A stretch of 64,000 bases of DNA from Lysobacter alkalisoli. GTDB taxonomy: Bacteria; Pseudomonadota; Gammaproteobacteria; Xanthomonadales; Xanthomonadaceae. Made by a program: the position numbers and the translations under genes. The stretch is from positions 878,001 to 942,000 of the forward strand of contig NZ_CP041242.1 in the NCBI RefSeq assembly GCF_006547045.1. Direction: 5' to 3'. Under the pieces are notes generated by a model that made no database searches, was not told the DNA's origin, and worked only from the letters and a program-made list of their open reading frames with translations. Each line of letters begins with the position of its first letter. The first letter of the stretch is position 1. Below, in pieces: positions 26,885 through 35,718 of the stretch.

Positions 26885-27847
26885 ATGAGCCACGATGCCC
26901 CTGGCCTCCGACCGCACGCCGCTGCGGTCGATCCGTCACGCCACCTGATCGGCCTGCACGACATGCCGCGCGAACGCATGCTCGCGCTGCTCGACCGTGC
27001 CCAGCACTTTGCCGACGGCCACGACAACCGCGCCGCGCTGGCCGGGATCGCGGTCTGCACCCTGTTCTTCGAGCCCTCGACCCGGACCCGCCTGAGCTTC
27101 CAGCTGGCCGCGCAACGGCTCGGTGCCGACGTGCTCAACTTCGACGCCTCGACCTCTTCGACCAGCAAGGGCGAAACCGCGCGCGACACGCTCAAGACCA
27201 TCGAGGCGATGGGCGTGCATGGATTCATCGTCCGCGCGCGTGAGGATGGCGCGGTAGCCGCGCTGGCCGCCGAGGCGAATCCCGGCACCGCCCTCATCAA
27301 TGCCGGCGACGGCCGCAGCGCGCATCCGACCCAGGGCTTGCTCGACATGCTGACGCTGCGCCAGGCCAAGGGACCAGATTTCCCGCAGTTGAAGGTGCTG
27401 ATCGTCGGCGACGTGAAGCACTCGCGCGTCGCACGTTCGGATCTGCATGCGTTGCGCACCCTCGGCACCGGTGAAATCCGCGTCTGCGGCCCACAGGCAC
27501 TGCTGCCGGATGACGACACCCTGCGCGGTTGCACGGTCAGCCATGATTTCGACGCCGCGCTGGAAGGTGTGGATGTGCTGATGATGCTGCGCCTGCAGCG
27601 CGAGCGCATGGAAGAGGGCCGGGTCAGCTCGCTGGACGACTATCACCGCGATTACGGGCTGACCACGGAGCGCCTCGCCCGCGCCGCGGCCGATGCGGTG
27701 GTGATGCACCCGGGACCGATGAACCGCGGCGTCGAGATCACCGACGAGGTCGCCGACGGCCCGCGCTCGCTGGTGCTGCGCCAGGTCGGCAACGGCGTCG
27801 CGGTACGAATGGCGGTGCTGGAGGCGCTGCTGGGCCATCCTCGCTGA
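26885..27847 (+). CDS. pyrB: Aspartate carbamoyltransferase catalytic chain
   Basis: A 320-residue enzyme making N-carbamoyl-aspartate in pyrimidine synthesis. The carbamoyl-phosphate loop FEPSTRTRLSF, STSKGETARDT, the HPTQGLLDM region and HPGPMNRGVEI are all intact. No pyrI regulatory chain follows. The pyrC-like subunit of some pseudomonad complexes is not present downstream in this window. Confidence 0.96.
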   Translation: MSHDAPGLRPHAAAVDPSRHLIGLHDMPRERMLALLDRAQHFADGHDNRAALAGIAVCTLFFEPSTRTRLSFQLAAQRLGADVLNFDASTSSTSKGETARDTLKTIEAMGVHGFIVRAREDGAVAALAAEANPGTALINAGDGRSAHPTQGLLDMLTLRQAKGPDFPQLKVLIVGDVKHSRVARSDLHALRTLGTGEIRVCGPQALLPDDDTLRGCTVSHDFDAALEGVDVLMMLRLQRERMEEGRVSSLDDYHRDYGLTTERLARAAADAVVMHPGPMNRGVEITDEVADGPRSLVLRQVGNGVAVRMAVLEALLGHPR

Positions 27848-27978
27848 AGGATCAAGTTGGCGTTGAATCGGTGTCCCGGACAAGGCGAGGCCACACCCAA
27901 GACGTTTTGAAGGATGCCATGTGGTTCCGGGTGACAGGCCTCCACGGCAGAGTCAGGTGGAATCTCGGGTTCAGCAAA

Positions 27979-28341
27979 TCAGAGAAAGGCTACAAATGAT
28001 GCCGGCATCAATCCGAGCAAGGACAGGGCAACCCCGCTGAGGCCAAGTCTTCGCATGAGTGCAGCTTGTTGCGGGTCAGGCAGAAGCTTGGCGCACCTTG
28101 ATACAAAAAACATCAGGATGCATGTAACGATGACCATGGCCAGCGCCGGGAGCACGCTGCTCGCTACTGCAAAGATATCCTGTTGACGGATGATGCTGCC
28201 ATCAGGGTAGCTCAAGGTAATCTTTGTGTTTGCGAACCTGGAAAACCCCCAAAGCGCACACAAGCTTCCGGTTAAAAGTGTCCATATAGCAGAGGCCATT
28301 TCGGAGAGTGTGTTTCCATGAATCCTGTCCGGTACTTGCAT
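27979..28341 (-). CDS. Hypothetical small membrane protein
   Basis: Unrecognised, 120 residues, with three hydrophobic segments: about 18-35 (WTLLTGSLCALWGF), about 58-80 (VLPALAMVIVTCILMFFV), and the C-terminal LSGVALSLLGLMPASFVAFL. An AAGGAA six bases before the ATG supports this start; an internal ATG 14 codons later is possible. GC is lower than in the surrounding genes, which hints at acquisition. It lies between pyrB and mgtE, convergent with pyrB. Confidence 0.6.
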   Translation of the reverse strand: MQVPDRIHGNTLSEMASAIWTLLTGSLCALWGFSRFANTKITLSYPDGSIIRQQDIFAVASSVLPALAMVIVTCILMFFVSRCAKLLPDPQQAALMRRLGLSGVALSLLGLMPASFVAFL

Positions 28342-28451
28342 CTCAAGTTCCTTGTGAGTGCCAATTGGAAGGTGTCGCCAAAGTCGGCAAACTCAGTGTC
28401 CTTGCTTGTCGAATGCCCTGTCAAGCCGACGGCCTTTCTGAGGCCAGAACG

Positions 28452-29813
28452 TCACTTCAGCAATACCAGCGTCGCCAGCCCGAGGAAGGTGAAGAAGCCG
28501 AGCACGTCGGTGACCGTGGTCAGGAAGATGCCGCTGGCGAGGGCGGGGTCGAAGCCCAGCCGCTTGAGGGTCAGCGGGACCAGCACGCCGGAAGTCGCGG
28601 CGAACAACAGGTTCAGGGTCAGCGCGGTGGCGATCACCACCGACAGCATCGGATCGCCGAACCAGAACCAGACGATCACGCCGAGCAGACTGCCCAGTGC
28701 GATGCCGTTGAGTGCGGCGAGCCGGATTTCCTTCCACAGCAGCACGCCGGCGTTGGAGGCGCCGACCTGGCCCAACGCAAGGCCGCGGATCATCAGCGCC
28801 AGTACCTGGGTGCCGGCATTGCCGCCCATGCCGGCGACGATCGGCATCAGTACCGCCAGCGCGACGATTTTCTCGATGGAGTCCTCGAACTGGCCGACCA
28901 CGGTGGCGGCGAGGAACGCGGTGCCGAGGTTGATCGCCAGCCAGATCATGCGCCGGCGCATCGCGCGGACGATCGGGCTGAACATGTCCTCTTCCTCGTC
29001 CAGACCGGCCGCGCCGAGGGCCTGGTGCTCGGCCTGTTCGCGGATGATGTCGACCACGTCGTCGATGGTGATGCGGCCGAGCAGGACGTTGTTGTCGTCG
29101 ACCACCGGCGCGCTGAGCCAGTCGTGGTCGGAGAACTGGCGCGCGACTTCGTTCGCGGATTCTTCGACGTCGATGGCGGGCTGCTCGTCGTCGATCAGCT
29201 TGTTGATCGGCTCGCCCGGCTCGCAGGTCAGCAGCGACGCCAGCGCGATCCTGCCCAGGTACTGGTGGCGGCGGCTGACCACGTACAGGTGGTCGGTGTG
29301 CTCGGGCAACTCGCCGCGCAGGCGCAGGTAGCGCAATACGACGTCGACGGTGGTGTCGGAGCGCACCGTCACCACGTCGGGGTTCATCAGGCGGCCGGCG
29401 GTGTCCTCGGGATAGGACAGGACCTGTTCGAGCCGGTCGCGGTTCTCGCGGTCCATCGACTTGAGCACTTCGTCGATGACCGTGTCCGGCAGATCTTCGG
29501 CCAGATCGGCGAGGTCGTCGATGTCGAGATCTTCGACCGCGGCGATGATCTCGTCCGGGTCCATCTCCGCCAGCAGGCTTTCGCGGACCTCGTCGCCGAC
29601 GTGGACCAGCACCTCACCGTCGTCCTCGGGATCGACCAGGCCCCAGACCACGGTGCGCTTGGCCGGCGGCAGCGATTCGAGCAGGTTGCCGATCTCCGCC
29701 GGCGACAGGGTGTTGACCAGCCGCCTGACCGGGCCAAGCCGGCCGCTGTCGAGTGCGTTGGAGAGCAGGCGCAGCTGGCGTGCAGTCTTGTCGTGGCGGA
29801 CGGCTTCGGCCAT
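28452..29813 (-). CDS. mgtE: Magnesium transporter MgtE
   Basis: A 453-residue Mg2+ channel gated by cytosolic Mg2+. Acidic N domain of MgtE repeats (LLAEMDPDEIIAAVEDLDIDDLADLAEDLPD), tandem CBS domains (about 130-250, VDVVLRYLRLRGELPEHTDHLYVV and VVDDNNVLLGRITIDDVVD), then five helices with the selectivity segment PIVAGMGGNAGTQ. Length agrees with the family (about 450). It is downstream of ptsI on the same strand, with a degenerate repeat between. Confidence 0.94.
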   Translation of the reverse strand: MAEAVRHDKTARQLRLLSNALDSGRLGPVRRLVNTLSPAEIGNLLESLPPAKRTVVWGLVDPEDDGEVLVHVGDEVRESLLAEMDPDEIIAAVEDLDIDDLADLAEDLPDTVIDEVLKSMDRENRDRLEQVLSYPEDTAGRLMNPDVVTVRSDTTVDVVLRYLRLRGELPEHTDHLYVVSRRHQYLGRIALASLLTCEPGEPINKLIDDEQPAIDVEESANEVARQFSDHDWLSAPVVDDNNVLLGRITIDDVVDIIREQAEHQALGAAGLDEEEDMFSPIVRAMRRRMIWLAINLGTAFLAATVVGQFEDSIEKIVALAVLMPIVAGMGGNAGTQVLALMIRGLALGQVGASNAGVLLWKEIRLAALNGIALGSLLGVIVWFWFGDPMLSVVIATALTLNLLFAATSGVLVPLTLKRLGFDPALASGIFLTTVTDVLGFFTFLGLATLVLLK

Positions 29814-29904
29814 GCAGTGCTCCGGTCGGGTACGGGGAACCGCAGGCGGTCTCCGGTTGGGCGGCATTATCACCGTTGTGGCCGGAACTGCACACCCCGG
29901 AGTG

Positions 29905-29980
29905 GTAGCGCGGGTAAGCTCGAGGGCCGCAGCCGCGGCATGGCGATCGATCCCGGGTGCGCTCCGCATGCGCGGGCGAC
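29905..29980. repeat. Degenerate copy of the GTAGCCCGGG palindrome
   Basis: GTAGCGCGGGTAAGC at the left and CCCGGGTGCGCTCCGC then GCGCGGGCGAC at the right keep the family pattern but with several mismatches. It lies between mgtE and ptsI. Confidence 0.55.
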
Positions 29981-29991
29981 ATCTGCCGTGG

Positions 29992-31752
29992 CTATGTGGG
30001 GCCCGTCTCTTCCGTTTCCGTCAACGCAGCACTCGCACGGGTATGCGCATGCAGCCAGCGTTCGATGCCGTCGCGGTCGCGTGCGCGCAGCAGCGCCGGT
30101 GCCGCCGCGCGCAACTCGGACAGGTCGTGGCTGCGGATGGCCCGGCGCAGTTCGAGCAGGGTGCCCGGGTGCAGGCTGAACTCGAGCAGGCCCAACGCCA
30201 GCAGCAATGGCGCGAAAGCCGCATCGCCGGCCATTTCGCCACAGACCGAGACCGGTACCTCGCGCGCGTGGGCGAGGCGGATCACGTCGCGCAGTATCCG
30301 GATCACCGCGGGGTGCAGCGGGGTGTACAGCTCGCCCAGCGATTCGTTGATGCGATCGGCGGCGAGCAGGTACTGGACCAGGTCGTTGGTACCGATCGAG
30401 AGGAAGTCGACCTCGTCGATGAAGCTGGACAGGGCGATGGCGGCGGCGGGTACCTCGATCATCGCACCGAGGGGAATACGGTCGGTGATGGCATGGCCCT
30501 CGGCCCGAAGCACACCGGCGACGCGATCCAGTTCCGCGCGCACTGCGCGGATTTCCGCGCGACTGGCGACCATCGGCAGCAGGATCCGCAGCGGTCCGTA
30601 GCCCGAAGCGCGGAGCAGCGCCCGGAGCTGGGTTTCCAGTATCCGCGGGTGCGCCAGCGACAGACGCACGCCACGCAGGCCGAGCGCCGGATTCGGCTCG
30701 TCGCGCAGGGCCAGGCCGGCGTGATCGATCTTGTCGGCGCCCAGGTCCACCGTACGCACGGTCACGCTGCGGCCGGTCATGCCCAGTACCAGATCGCGGT
30801 AGGCGTGGAACTGCTCCTCCTCGTCCGGCAGCTCCCTGCGCTGCAGGAACAGGTACTCGGTCCGGTACAGGCCCACTCCGGCCGCGCCCAGCGCATGCGC
30901 GGAGGCGATGTCCTCGCGGGTCTCGGCATTGGCGTAGAGCCGGATGTCGACGCCGTCGAGGGTGCGGGTCGGCTCGCGGCGCAGGCGGTGCAGGTGCTTG
31001 CGCTCGGCCTTGAGCTCGCGCACGCGAGCGCGATGCCCGCGCAGGTCCTCGGCATTGGGTTCCAGCACCACCAGACCGCTGGCGCCGTCGATCATCAACG
31101 TGTCGCCGTCGTTGATCTTCTGCAGCACATTGGGTGCGCCCACCACCAGAGGCAGGTGCAGGCTGCGGGCCAGGATCGAGGTATGCGAAAGCACGCTGCC
31201 GTTGGCGGTGACGATCGCCATCACGCCCTGGGTCTGGAGCTGGGCGAGCTCGGACGGGGCCACCGTATCGCTGACCAGGATGTCGCCGGCGATGCCGCGG
31301 GTGTCGCCAACGCGACGATGCAGGGCGGCGTGGATGCGGCCGATGACCTGGTCGATGTCCTCCACCCGGCTACGCAGGTAAGCGTCGTCCATCTCCTGGA
31401 ATACCGCGGCGATGCGGTCGCGCTGCAGGCGCAGGGCGTAGTCCGCGGAGTAGCGGCCAATGCGGATCAGCTCGTTCAGGCCCTGCAGCAGTTCCGGATC
31501 GTCGAGCAGCAATGTGTGCAGGTCGAGGAATTCGCCGACTTCATGGGCGAGGGCGCCATGCAGGCGCTCGCGCAGGGTACGCATTTCCTCGCGGACACTG
31601 GCGATGGCGGCGTGCAGCCGGGCCAGCTCGTCGTCGATGGCCTCGCCGGCGATCTGTTCCTCGACGACCTGGAGTGCATGCGGCAGACGAACACGGGCAC
31701 GGCCCAGCACGCTTCCGCGCGATGCTCCGGTGCCAGCGAACTCCTGCCTCAT
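29992..31752 (-). CDS. ptsI: PTS enzyme I (phosphoenolpyruvate-protein phosphotransferase)
   Basis: A 586-residue soluble enzyme that takes phosphate from PEP and gives it to HPr. The phospho-His is H190 in GSVLSHTSILAR, close to His189 in E. coli. The C-terminal PEP barrel shows GVGLYRTEYLFLQR, LPMVASRAE, GAMIEVPAAA, IGTNDLVQYLLAADR and VSVCGEMAGD. There is no N-terminal GAF domain, so it is the ordinary EI, not EI-Ntr. ptsH lies 10 bases upstream. No sugar-specific EIIB/EIIC gene occurs in the window. Confidence 0.95.
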   Translation of the reverse strand: MRQEFAGTGASRGSVLGRARVRLPHALQVVEEQIAGEAIDDELARLHAAIASVREEMRTLRERLHGALAHEVGEFLDLHTLLLDDPELLQGLNELIRIGRYSADYALRLQRDRIAAVFQEMDDAYLRSRVEDIDQVIGRIHAALHRRVGDTRGIAGDILVSDTVAPSELAQLQTQGVMAIVTANGSVLSHTSILARSLHLPLVVGAPNVLQKINDGDTLMIDGASGLVVLEPNAEDLRGHRARVRELKAERKHLHRLRREPTRTLDGVDIRLYANAETREDIASAHALGAAGVGLYRTEYLFLQRRELPDEEEQFHAYRDLVLGMTGRSVTVRTVDLGADKIDHAGLALRDEPNPALGLRGVRLSLAHPRILETQLRALLRASGYGPLRILLPMVASRAEIRAVRAELDRVAGVLRAEGHAITDRIPLGAMIEVPAAAIALSSFIDEVDFLSIGTNDLVQYLLAADRINESLGELYTPLHPAVIRILRDVIRLAHAREVPVSVCGEMAGDAAFAPLLLALGLLEFSLHPGTLLELRRAIRSHDLSELRAAAPALLRARDRDGIERWLHAHTRASAALTETEETGPT

Positions 31753-31762
31753 ACGGTGCTCC

Positions 31763-32032
31763 TCAACTGTCTTCGTCGAAGCGGCGCTCGAACAGCGCGA
31801 CAATGGCCTCGGTCGCGGCGTCCTCGTCCTCGCCGTCGACGCGCAGCTTGACCTGGGTGCCCTGGCCGGCGGCAAGCAGCATCACCCCCATGATGCTCTT
31901 GGCATTCACCTCGCGGCCCTTGGCGACGAGGGTGGCATTGCTTCGGAAGGCCGACAGTACCTGGACGAGCTTGGCGGTCGCACGCGCATGCAGGCCGAGG
32001 CGGTTCGAAACGGTCAGTTCGCGTTCGATCAT
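31763..32032 (-). CDS. ptsH: HPr phosphocarrier protein
   Basis: An 89-residue HPr with H15 in NRLGLHARATAKLV, the site phosphorylated by EI, and S46 in AKSIMGVMLLAAGQG, the target of HprK. Both sites being intact fits the presence of hprK upstream in the same block. It is second in the EIIA-HPr-EI operon. Confidence 0.95.
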   Translation of the reverse strand: MIERELTVSNRLGLHARATAKLVQVLSAFRSNATLVAKGREVNAKSIMGVMLLAAGQGTQVKLRVDGEDEDAATEAIVALFERRFDEDS

Positions 32033-32124
32033 GGGGGTGTCCTCATTCGTACCAGCTATCTGCCCACGGCCCCATGCCCTGTGGCGGCGTGGAATGGCGG
32101 GCCGTCCGGGCCCGTCGGTTCCGC

Positions 32125-32517
32125 TCACGCGTCGTCGAGAATGACCCCGTTGCGCGCGCCCGCGGCGGCGACCGCGGGCAGTTCGTCCAGTTCGAGTTCG
32201 GCGTAGTTCATCACCCGTAGCAGCATCGGCAGGTTCAGTGACGAGACCCGGCGCACCGGAGTGCCGAGCCGCGCGACATTCGCCGCGAGGTTGCTCGGAG
32301 TGGCGCCATAAAGATCGGTAAGTACCAGCACACCGTCGCCGCCATCGACCCGGCGCAGTGCCGCGCTCGCCTGCGGCAGCAGTTGGTCCGGATCGGCACC
32401 GATGGGTACCTCGAAAGCCTCGGTGCGCAGCGGCAGGTTGCGCAGCAGCTGGGTAGCCACCGCCAGCAACGCGCTGCCGATGCCTTCATGGGTGACGAGG
32501 AGAATGCCGACGCTCAT
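32125..32517 (-). CDS. PTS EIIA component, mannose family
   Basis: A 130-residue EIIA(Man)-type protein with the phospho-His H10 in LLVTHEGIGSAL and LVLTDLYGATPSNLAA. Its usual partners EIIB/C/D are absent here, so it probably works as a phosphorylation-dependent regulator. The gap to ptsH is 92 bases. The family is firm; the regulatory role is inferred from gene order. Confidence 0.9.
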   Translation of the reverse strand: MSVGILLVTHEGIGSALLAVATQLLRNLPLRTEAFEVPIGADPDQLLPQASAALRRVDGGDGVLVLTDLYGATPSNLAANVARLGTPVRRVSSLNLPMLLRVMNYAELELDELPAVAAAGARNGVILDDA

Positions 32518-32660
32518 GCCGCAAACTTAGCAGAGGCGGGTAACAGGCCGGAAGCGTTGGCGTTGTGTCGGGCGCCGGTCGCATAAGATCACGGGCAGCC
32601 GTGACAGGCTGCCCGTGTTCGTACAAGCATGGTTGGAGCGGACTTGGCCGCGGTGCGCCG

Positions 32661-33059
32661 TCAGCGGTCGGGAGGCGCGTCGTCGGTGGTCGGGTCCGGC
32701 TCCGGATCACGGATCGGCTGCTCCGGGATGTGCGGTTCCGGCAGTATCGCCTGATCGTCGTACGGCGGGATCTGCTCGGGATATATGTTCTCGGTTTCCG
32801 TCTCGGGGGGCGTCGCTTCGGGTGGCGGCATGTCCTGTTCGGCAGGGATGCTCTCATCCCGGATGGGCTCGGTTGAGGATGGCGTTGCCGGCTCGTACGG
32901 CTCGGGCCGGTCGCAGCCCGACAGCGCGAACGCGGCGAGGATGGCGATCGACAATGCCGAGCATGCGATGCGTGCGCGTTGCGCGGCCACGGAACCGGTG
33001 TTCGAGGCGCGGTGTTTCGAAGTATGTCTGTGCGGGGATGCTGTGGTGCGAGAGTTCAT
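32661..33059 (-). CDS. Proline/glutamate-rich lipoprotein
   Basis: A 132-residue protein not matching a family I know. An Arg-rich N-terminus leads into a hydrophobic segment ending LSGC (lipobox, Cys near residue 49), then a disordered Pro, Glu and Asp rich tail (DESIPAEQDMPPPEATPPETE...). The n-region before the lipobox is unusually long, so the true start may be internal. AGGAGG precedes the chosen ATG. It sits between EIIA and rapZ without known partners. Confidence 0.6.
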   Translation of the reverse strand: MNSRTTASPHRHTSKHRASNTGSVAAQRARIACSALSIAILAAFALSGCDRPEPYEPATPSSTEPIRDESIPAEQDMPPPEATPPETETENIYPEQIPPYDDQAILPEPHIPEQPIRDPEPDPTTDDAPPDR

Positions 33060-33241
33060 GGCTTGCCTCCTGGCTGGGAGAGAGGGGGCTCGAGTAAACC
33101 GCGTGGCGCGCCGCATTCAGGCGCACCCCGAACCTAGACCTGCAGATGCAAGCCCGACGCTAGCAGAACGCAAATGTTTCGTGATTCGGTGAAAGCGCGC
33201 GGGAATCGTGTCAGGGTGTGTTCATGCCCGCTCGCGGTCGC

Positions 33242-34174
33242 TCAGTCCAGCTCGCGGTGATGCACGGCGACCTCTTCCCAACCCTGATCCCGGGCATGCG
33301 CGGCCATTCGCTCGGCGAGGTAGACCGACCGGTGGCGACCGCCGGTGCAGCCGAACGCGACGGTCACGTAGCTGCGTGTCGAGCCGCTGGCCATGCGCGG
33401 CAGCCAGGTATCGAGGAAGTCGGCGACCTGGGCGCGGTAGTGCTCCACTTCCGGCTGCCCGGCCAGGTAGTCGCAGATCGCGGCGTCGCGGCCGGACAGC
33501 GGGCGCAGGCTGGCGTTCCAGTGCGGATTGGGCAGCACGCGGGTGTCGAACACGAAGTCGGCGTCGGCCGGTACGCCGTGGCGGTAGGCGAAGGACTCGA
33601 ACAGCAGCGACACGGTGCTGCTGTCGCTGAGTCCGAAGCCGGTGATGATGTGCCGGCGCAGCTGGTGGACGTTCATCTCGCTGGTGTCGATCACCGTGTC
33701 GGCGATGCGGCGCAGCGGGCGGGAAACCTGGCGCTCGAGCGCGAGCGCATCGGCCAGCGGCAGGCCGAGCCGGCTCAGCGGATGGCGTCGACGGGTGTCG
33801 GCGTAGCGGCGCAGCAGCACCTCGTCGCTGCTGTCGAAGAACAGCAGGTGCGGGTCGAAGCCATGATTGCCGACCGCCGACAGCCATTCGGGAATGTTGG
33901 TCAGGTCGCTCCGGTGGTTGCGCACGTCGATGGCCACCGCGACCTTTGCCGGGGCGCCGTCGTCGCCGTCCTTCATGCCCTGCACCAGTTGCGGCAGCAG
34001 GTCGGCCGGCAGGTTGTCGACGCAGTAGTAGCCCAGGTCCTCCAGCGTCTTCAGCGCCACCGACTTGCCCGAGCCGGACATGCCGCTGACGATCAGCAGC
34101 ACCGGACCGGCATCGGCGACAGCGGCTGACGGGGACGGTGCGGTGGATGGCGTTTCGTTGCCGGTTTCGTTCAC
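33242..34174 (-). CDS. rapZ: RNase adapter/NTP-binding protein RapZ
   Basis: A 310-residue protein of the YvcJ/RapZ group. Walker A is [26 protein letters not shown] (about residues 31-56); Walker [25 protein letters not shown]; and the C-terminal IGCTGG-type motif appears as [17 protein letters not shown]. In enterics it directs RNase E to GlmZ and controls GlmS; here the linkage to hprK and PTS genes fits amino-sugar control but the target is not known. The ATG overlaps the hprK stop (ATGA). Confidence 0.93.
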   Translation of the reverse strand: MNETGNETPSTAPSPSAAVADAGPVLLIVSGMSGSGKSVALKTLEDLGYYCVDNLPADLLPQLVQGMKDGDDGAPAKVAVAIDVRNHRSDLTNIPEWLSAVGNHGFDPHLLFFDSSDEVLLRRYADTRRRHPLSRLGLPLADALALERQVSRPLRRIADTVIDTSEMNVHQLRRHIITGFGLSDSSTVSLLFESFAYRHGVPADADFVFDTRVLPNPHWNASLRPLSGRDAAICDYLAGQPEVEHYRAQVADFLDTWLPRMASGSTRSYVTVAFGCTGGRHRSVYLAERMAAHARDQGWEEVAVHHRELD

Positions 34175-35121
34175 GTCTCCCCCCGTTCAAGGAAATTGCT
34201 GTGCCGTGCGATGAAGGCGGCGGCCGGGTCCATGCCTTTCATGCGCAGACTGTGCAAGCGGGTCGCGGCCTCGGCCAGCACCGCGAGGTTGCGGCCGGGC
34301 ATGACCGGCAGGGTGATCGTCGGCACGTCGAGGTCGAGGATGCGGCGGGTGCCGCTGTCGCCGGTCAGGCGCTCGATACCGGCCGGCAACGGCTCGGCCA
34401 TTGGGCGGGTCAGGTGGATCACCAGGCGCAGGTACTTGTTGCCCTTGACCGCGGTGTCGCCGAACATCTCGCGGATGTTGAGCACGCCCAGGCCACGCAC
34501 TTCGAGCAGGTCCTGCAGCATGTCGGGGCAGGTGCCGTCGAGCACGTCCGGTGCGATCTGGGTGAACTCGGGCGCGTCGTCGGCGACCAGGCGGTGGCCG
34601 CGGGTGACCAGTTCAAGCGCGAGCTCGCTCTTGCCCGAACCCGATTCGCCGGTGATCAGCACGCCGATCGAATAGATTTCCATGAACACGCCGTGCAGGG
34701 TCACCCGTGGTGCCAGCGTGCGCGCAAGGTGGTACTGCAGGTGGTTGAGCAGTTCATGACCGCGCCGTGGCGAGATCCACAGCGGGGTCCCGGATTCCTC
34801 GGCGGCTTCGCGCAGGTCTTCCGGGCAGGGCTGGTTCTTGCTGATGACCATCGCCAGCGGCCGGAACTGGATGATCTTCTCGATCGTCTCCCAGCGGTGG
34901 CGCGAATCCAGCGAGTCCAGCCAGGCCAGTTCCTCGGTGCCGAGGATCTGCACCTTGTTCGGGTAAATGGTGTTGAGGTAGCCGGCCAGTGACGGCCGCC
35001 GGGCCACGGTGTGTACCGCTTCCAGCACCCGCGTGGCGCCGGTCTGGCCGGCCGCCCAACGCAGGTCGAGCCGCTCGCGCTGCTGCTCGAACAGTTCGCC
35101 GGCGCTGATGCTCGCGTTCAT
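34171..35121 (-). CDS. hprK: HPr kinase/phosphorylase
   Basis: A 316-residue bifunctional enzyme phosphorylating HPr at Ser46. Walker [14 protein letters not shown] lies at about residues 158-170, the HPrK/P signature near [21 protein letters not shown], and the His/Asp active residues around [11 protein letters not shown]-terminal domain [10 protein letters not shown] and [17 protein letters not shown] fits the family. The ATG of MNASISAG was chosen over an upstream frame because it marks the family start. Confidence 0.95.
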   Translation of the reverse strand: MNASISAGELFEQQRERLDLRWAAGQTGATRVLEAVHTVARRPSLAGYLNTIYPNKVQILGTEELAWLDSLDSRHRWETIEKIIQFRPLAMVISKNQPCPEDLREAAEESGTPLWISPRRGHELLNHLQYHLARTLAPRVTLHGVFMEIYSIGVLITGESGSGKSELALELVTRGHRLVADDAPEFTQIAPDVLDGTCPDMLQDLLEVRGLGVLNIREMFGDTAVKGNKYLRLVIHLTRPMAEPLPAGIERLTGDSGTRRILDLDVPTITLPVMPGRNLAVLAEAATRLHSLRMKGMDPAAAFIARHSNFLERGET

Positions 35122-35212
35122 GGCCGTGCCCCGCCGAGGCGGGGGCGGTGTTCGGTGCCCGGGTTCATGCGTCGAGATGGTACGCGATGGCACCGGGCAT
35201 CGGTGAAGGTTC

Positions 35213-35542
35213 CTAGATGCTGAACTCGCCGTTGCGGGCGAGGCTCTCGCCGCGATGGTGATCGACCATCTTCTCCTTGTGTTTCATCAACAGGCGGTCG
35301 AGCTTGTCGGCCAGCAGATCGATGGCGGCGTACATGTCGATCGCATTGGCGTCGGCATGCAGGGTGCGGCCGGAGATGCTCACGGTAGCCTCGGCCCGAT
35401 GGTCCGGCTTGTCGAGGCTGAGCTGGGCGCGGATGTCCAGCGGTTGTTCGTAGTGGCGCTCGAGGCGGGCGAGTTTGGTCTCGACATAGTCGCGCAGGGC
35501 CGGGGTGACATCGATCTGCTGGCCGTGGGTTTCGATACGCAT
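35213..35542 (-). CDS. hpf: Ribosome hibernation factor HPF (short form)
   Basis: A 109-residue short HPF/RaiA-type protein: [70 protein letters not shown]. These bind the 30S mRNA channel and stabilise 100S ribosomes in stationary phase. AGGAGG lies about 6 bases before the ATG. It is located after rpoN, as in most proteobacteria. Confidence 0.95.
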   Translation of the reverse strand: MRIETHGQQIDVTPALRDYVETKLARLERHYEQPLDIRAQLSLDKPDHRAEATVSISGRTLHADANAIDMYAAIDLLADKLDRLLMKHKEKMVDHHRGESLARNGEFSI

Positions 35543-35718
35543 CGCAGAACCTCCTGAGTCGTCGCCTGAGGTGGGTCCGGGGCCGGGGCGCCGGATCTAC
35601 AGCATCGCACGATCGGAACGGGATGGGCAGGGCCGGCGGGCCGCGATACGTCATCATTTCGGCGAATGCCGCCGAAGGTGGCGCAGCCTGTGCTTCCGAC
35701 CGCCTGGGCTGTGGATCG

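Noticed and set aside
28308-31851. Two long plus-strand open frames (623 and 796 codons) over mgtE and ptsI
   Set aside because: They are mirror frames of mgtE and ptsI, with Ala/Arg/His-rich unstructured translations and no ribosome sites.
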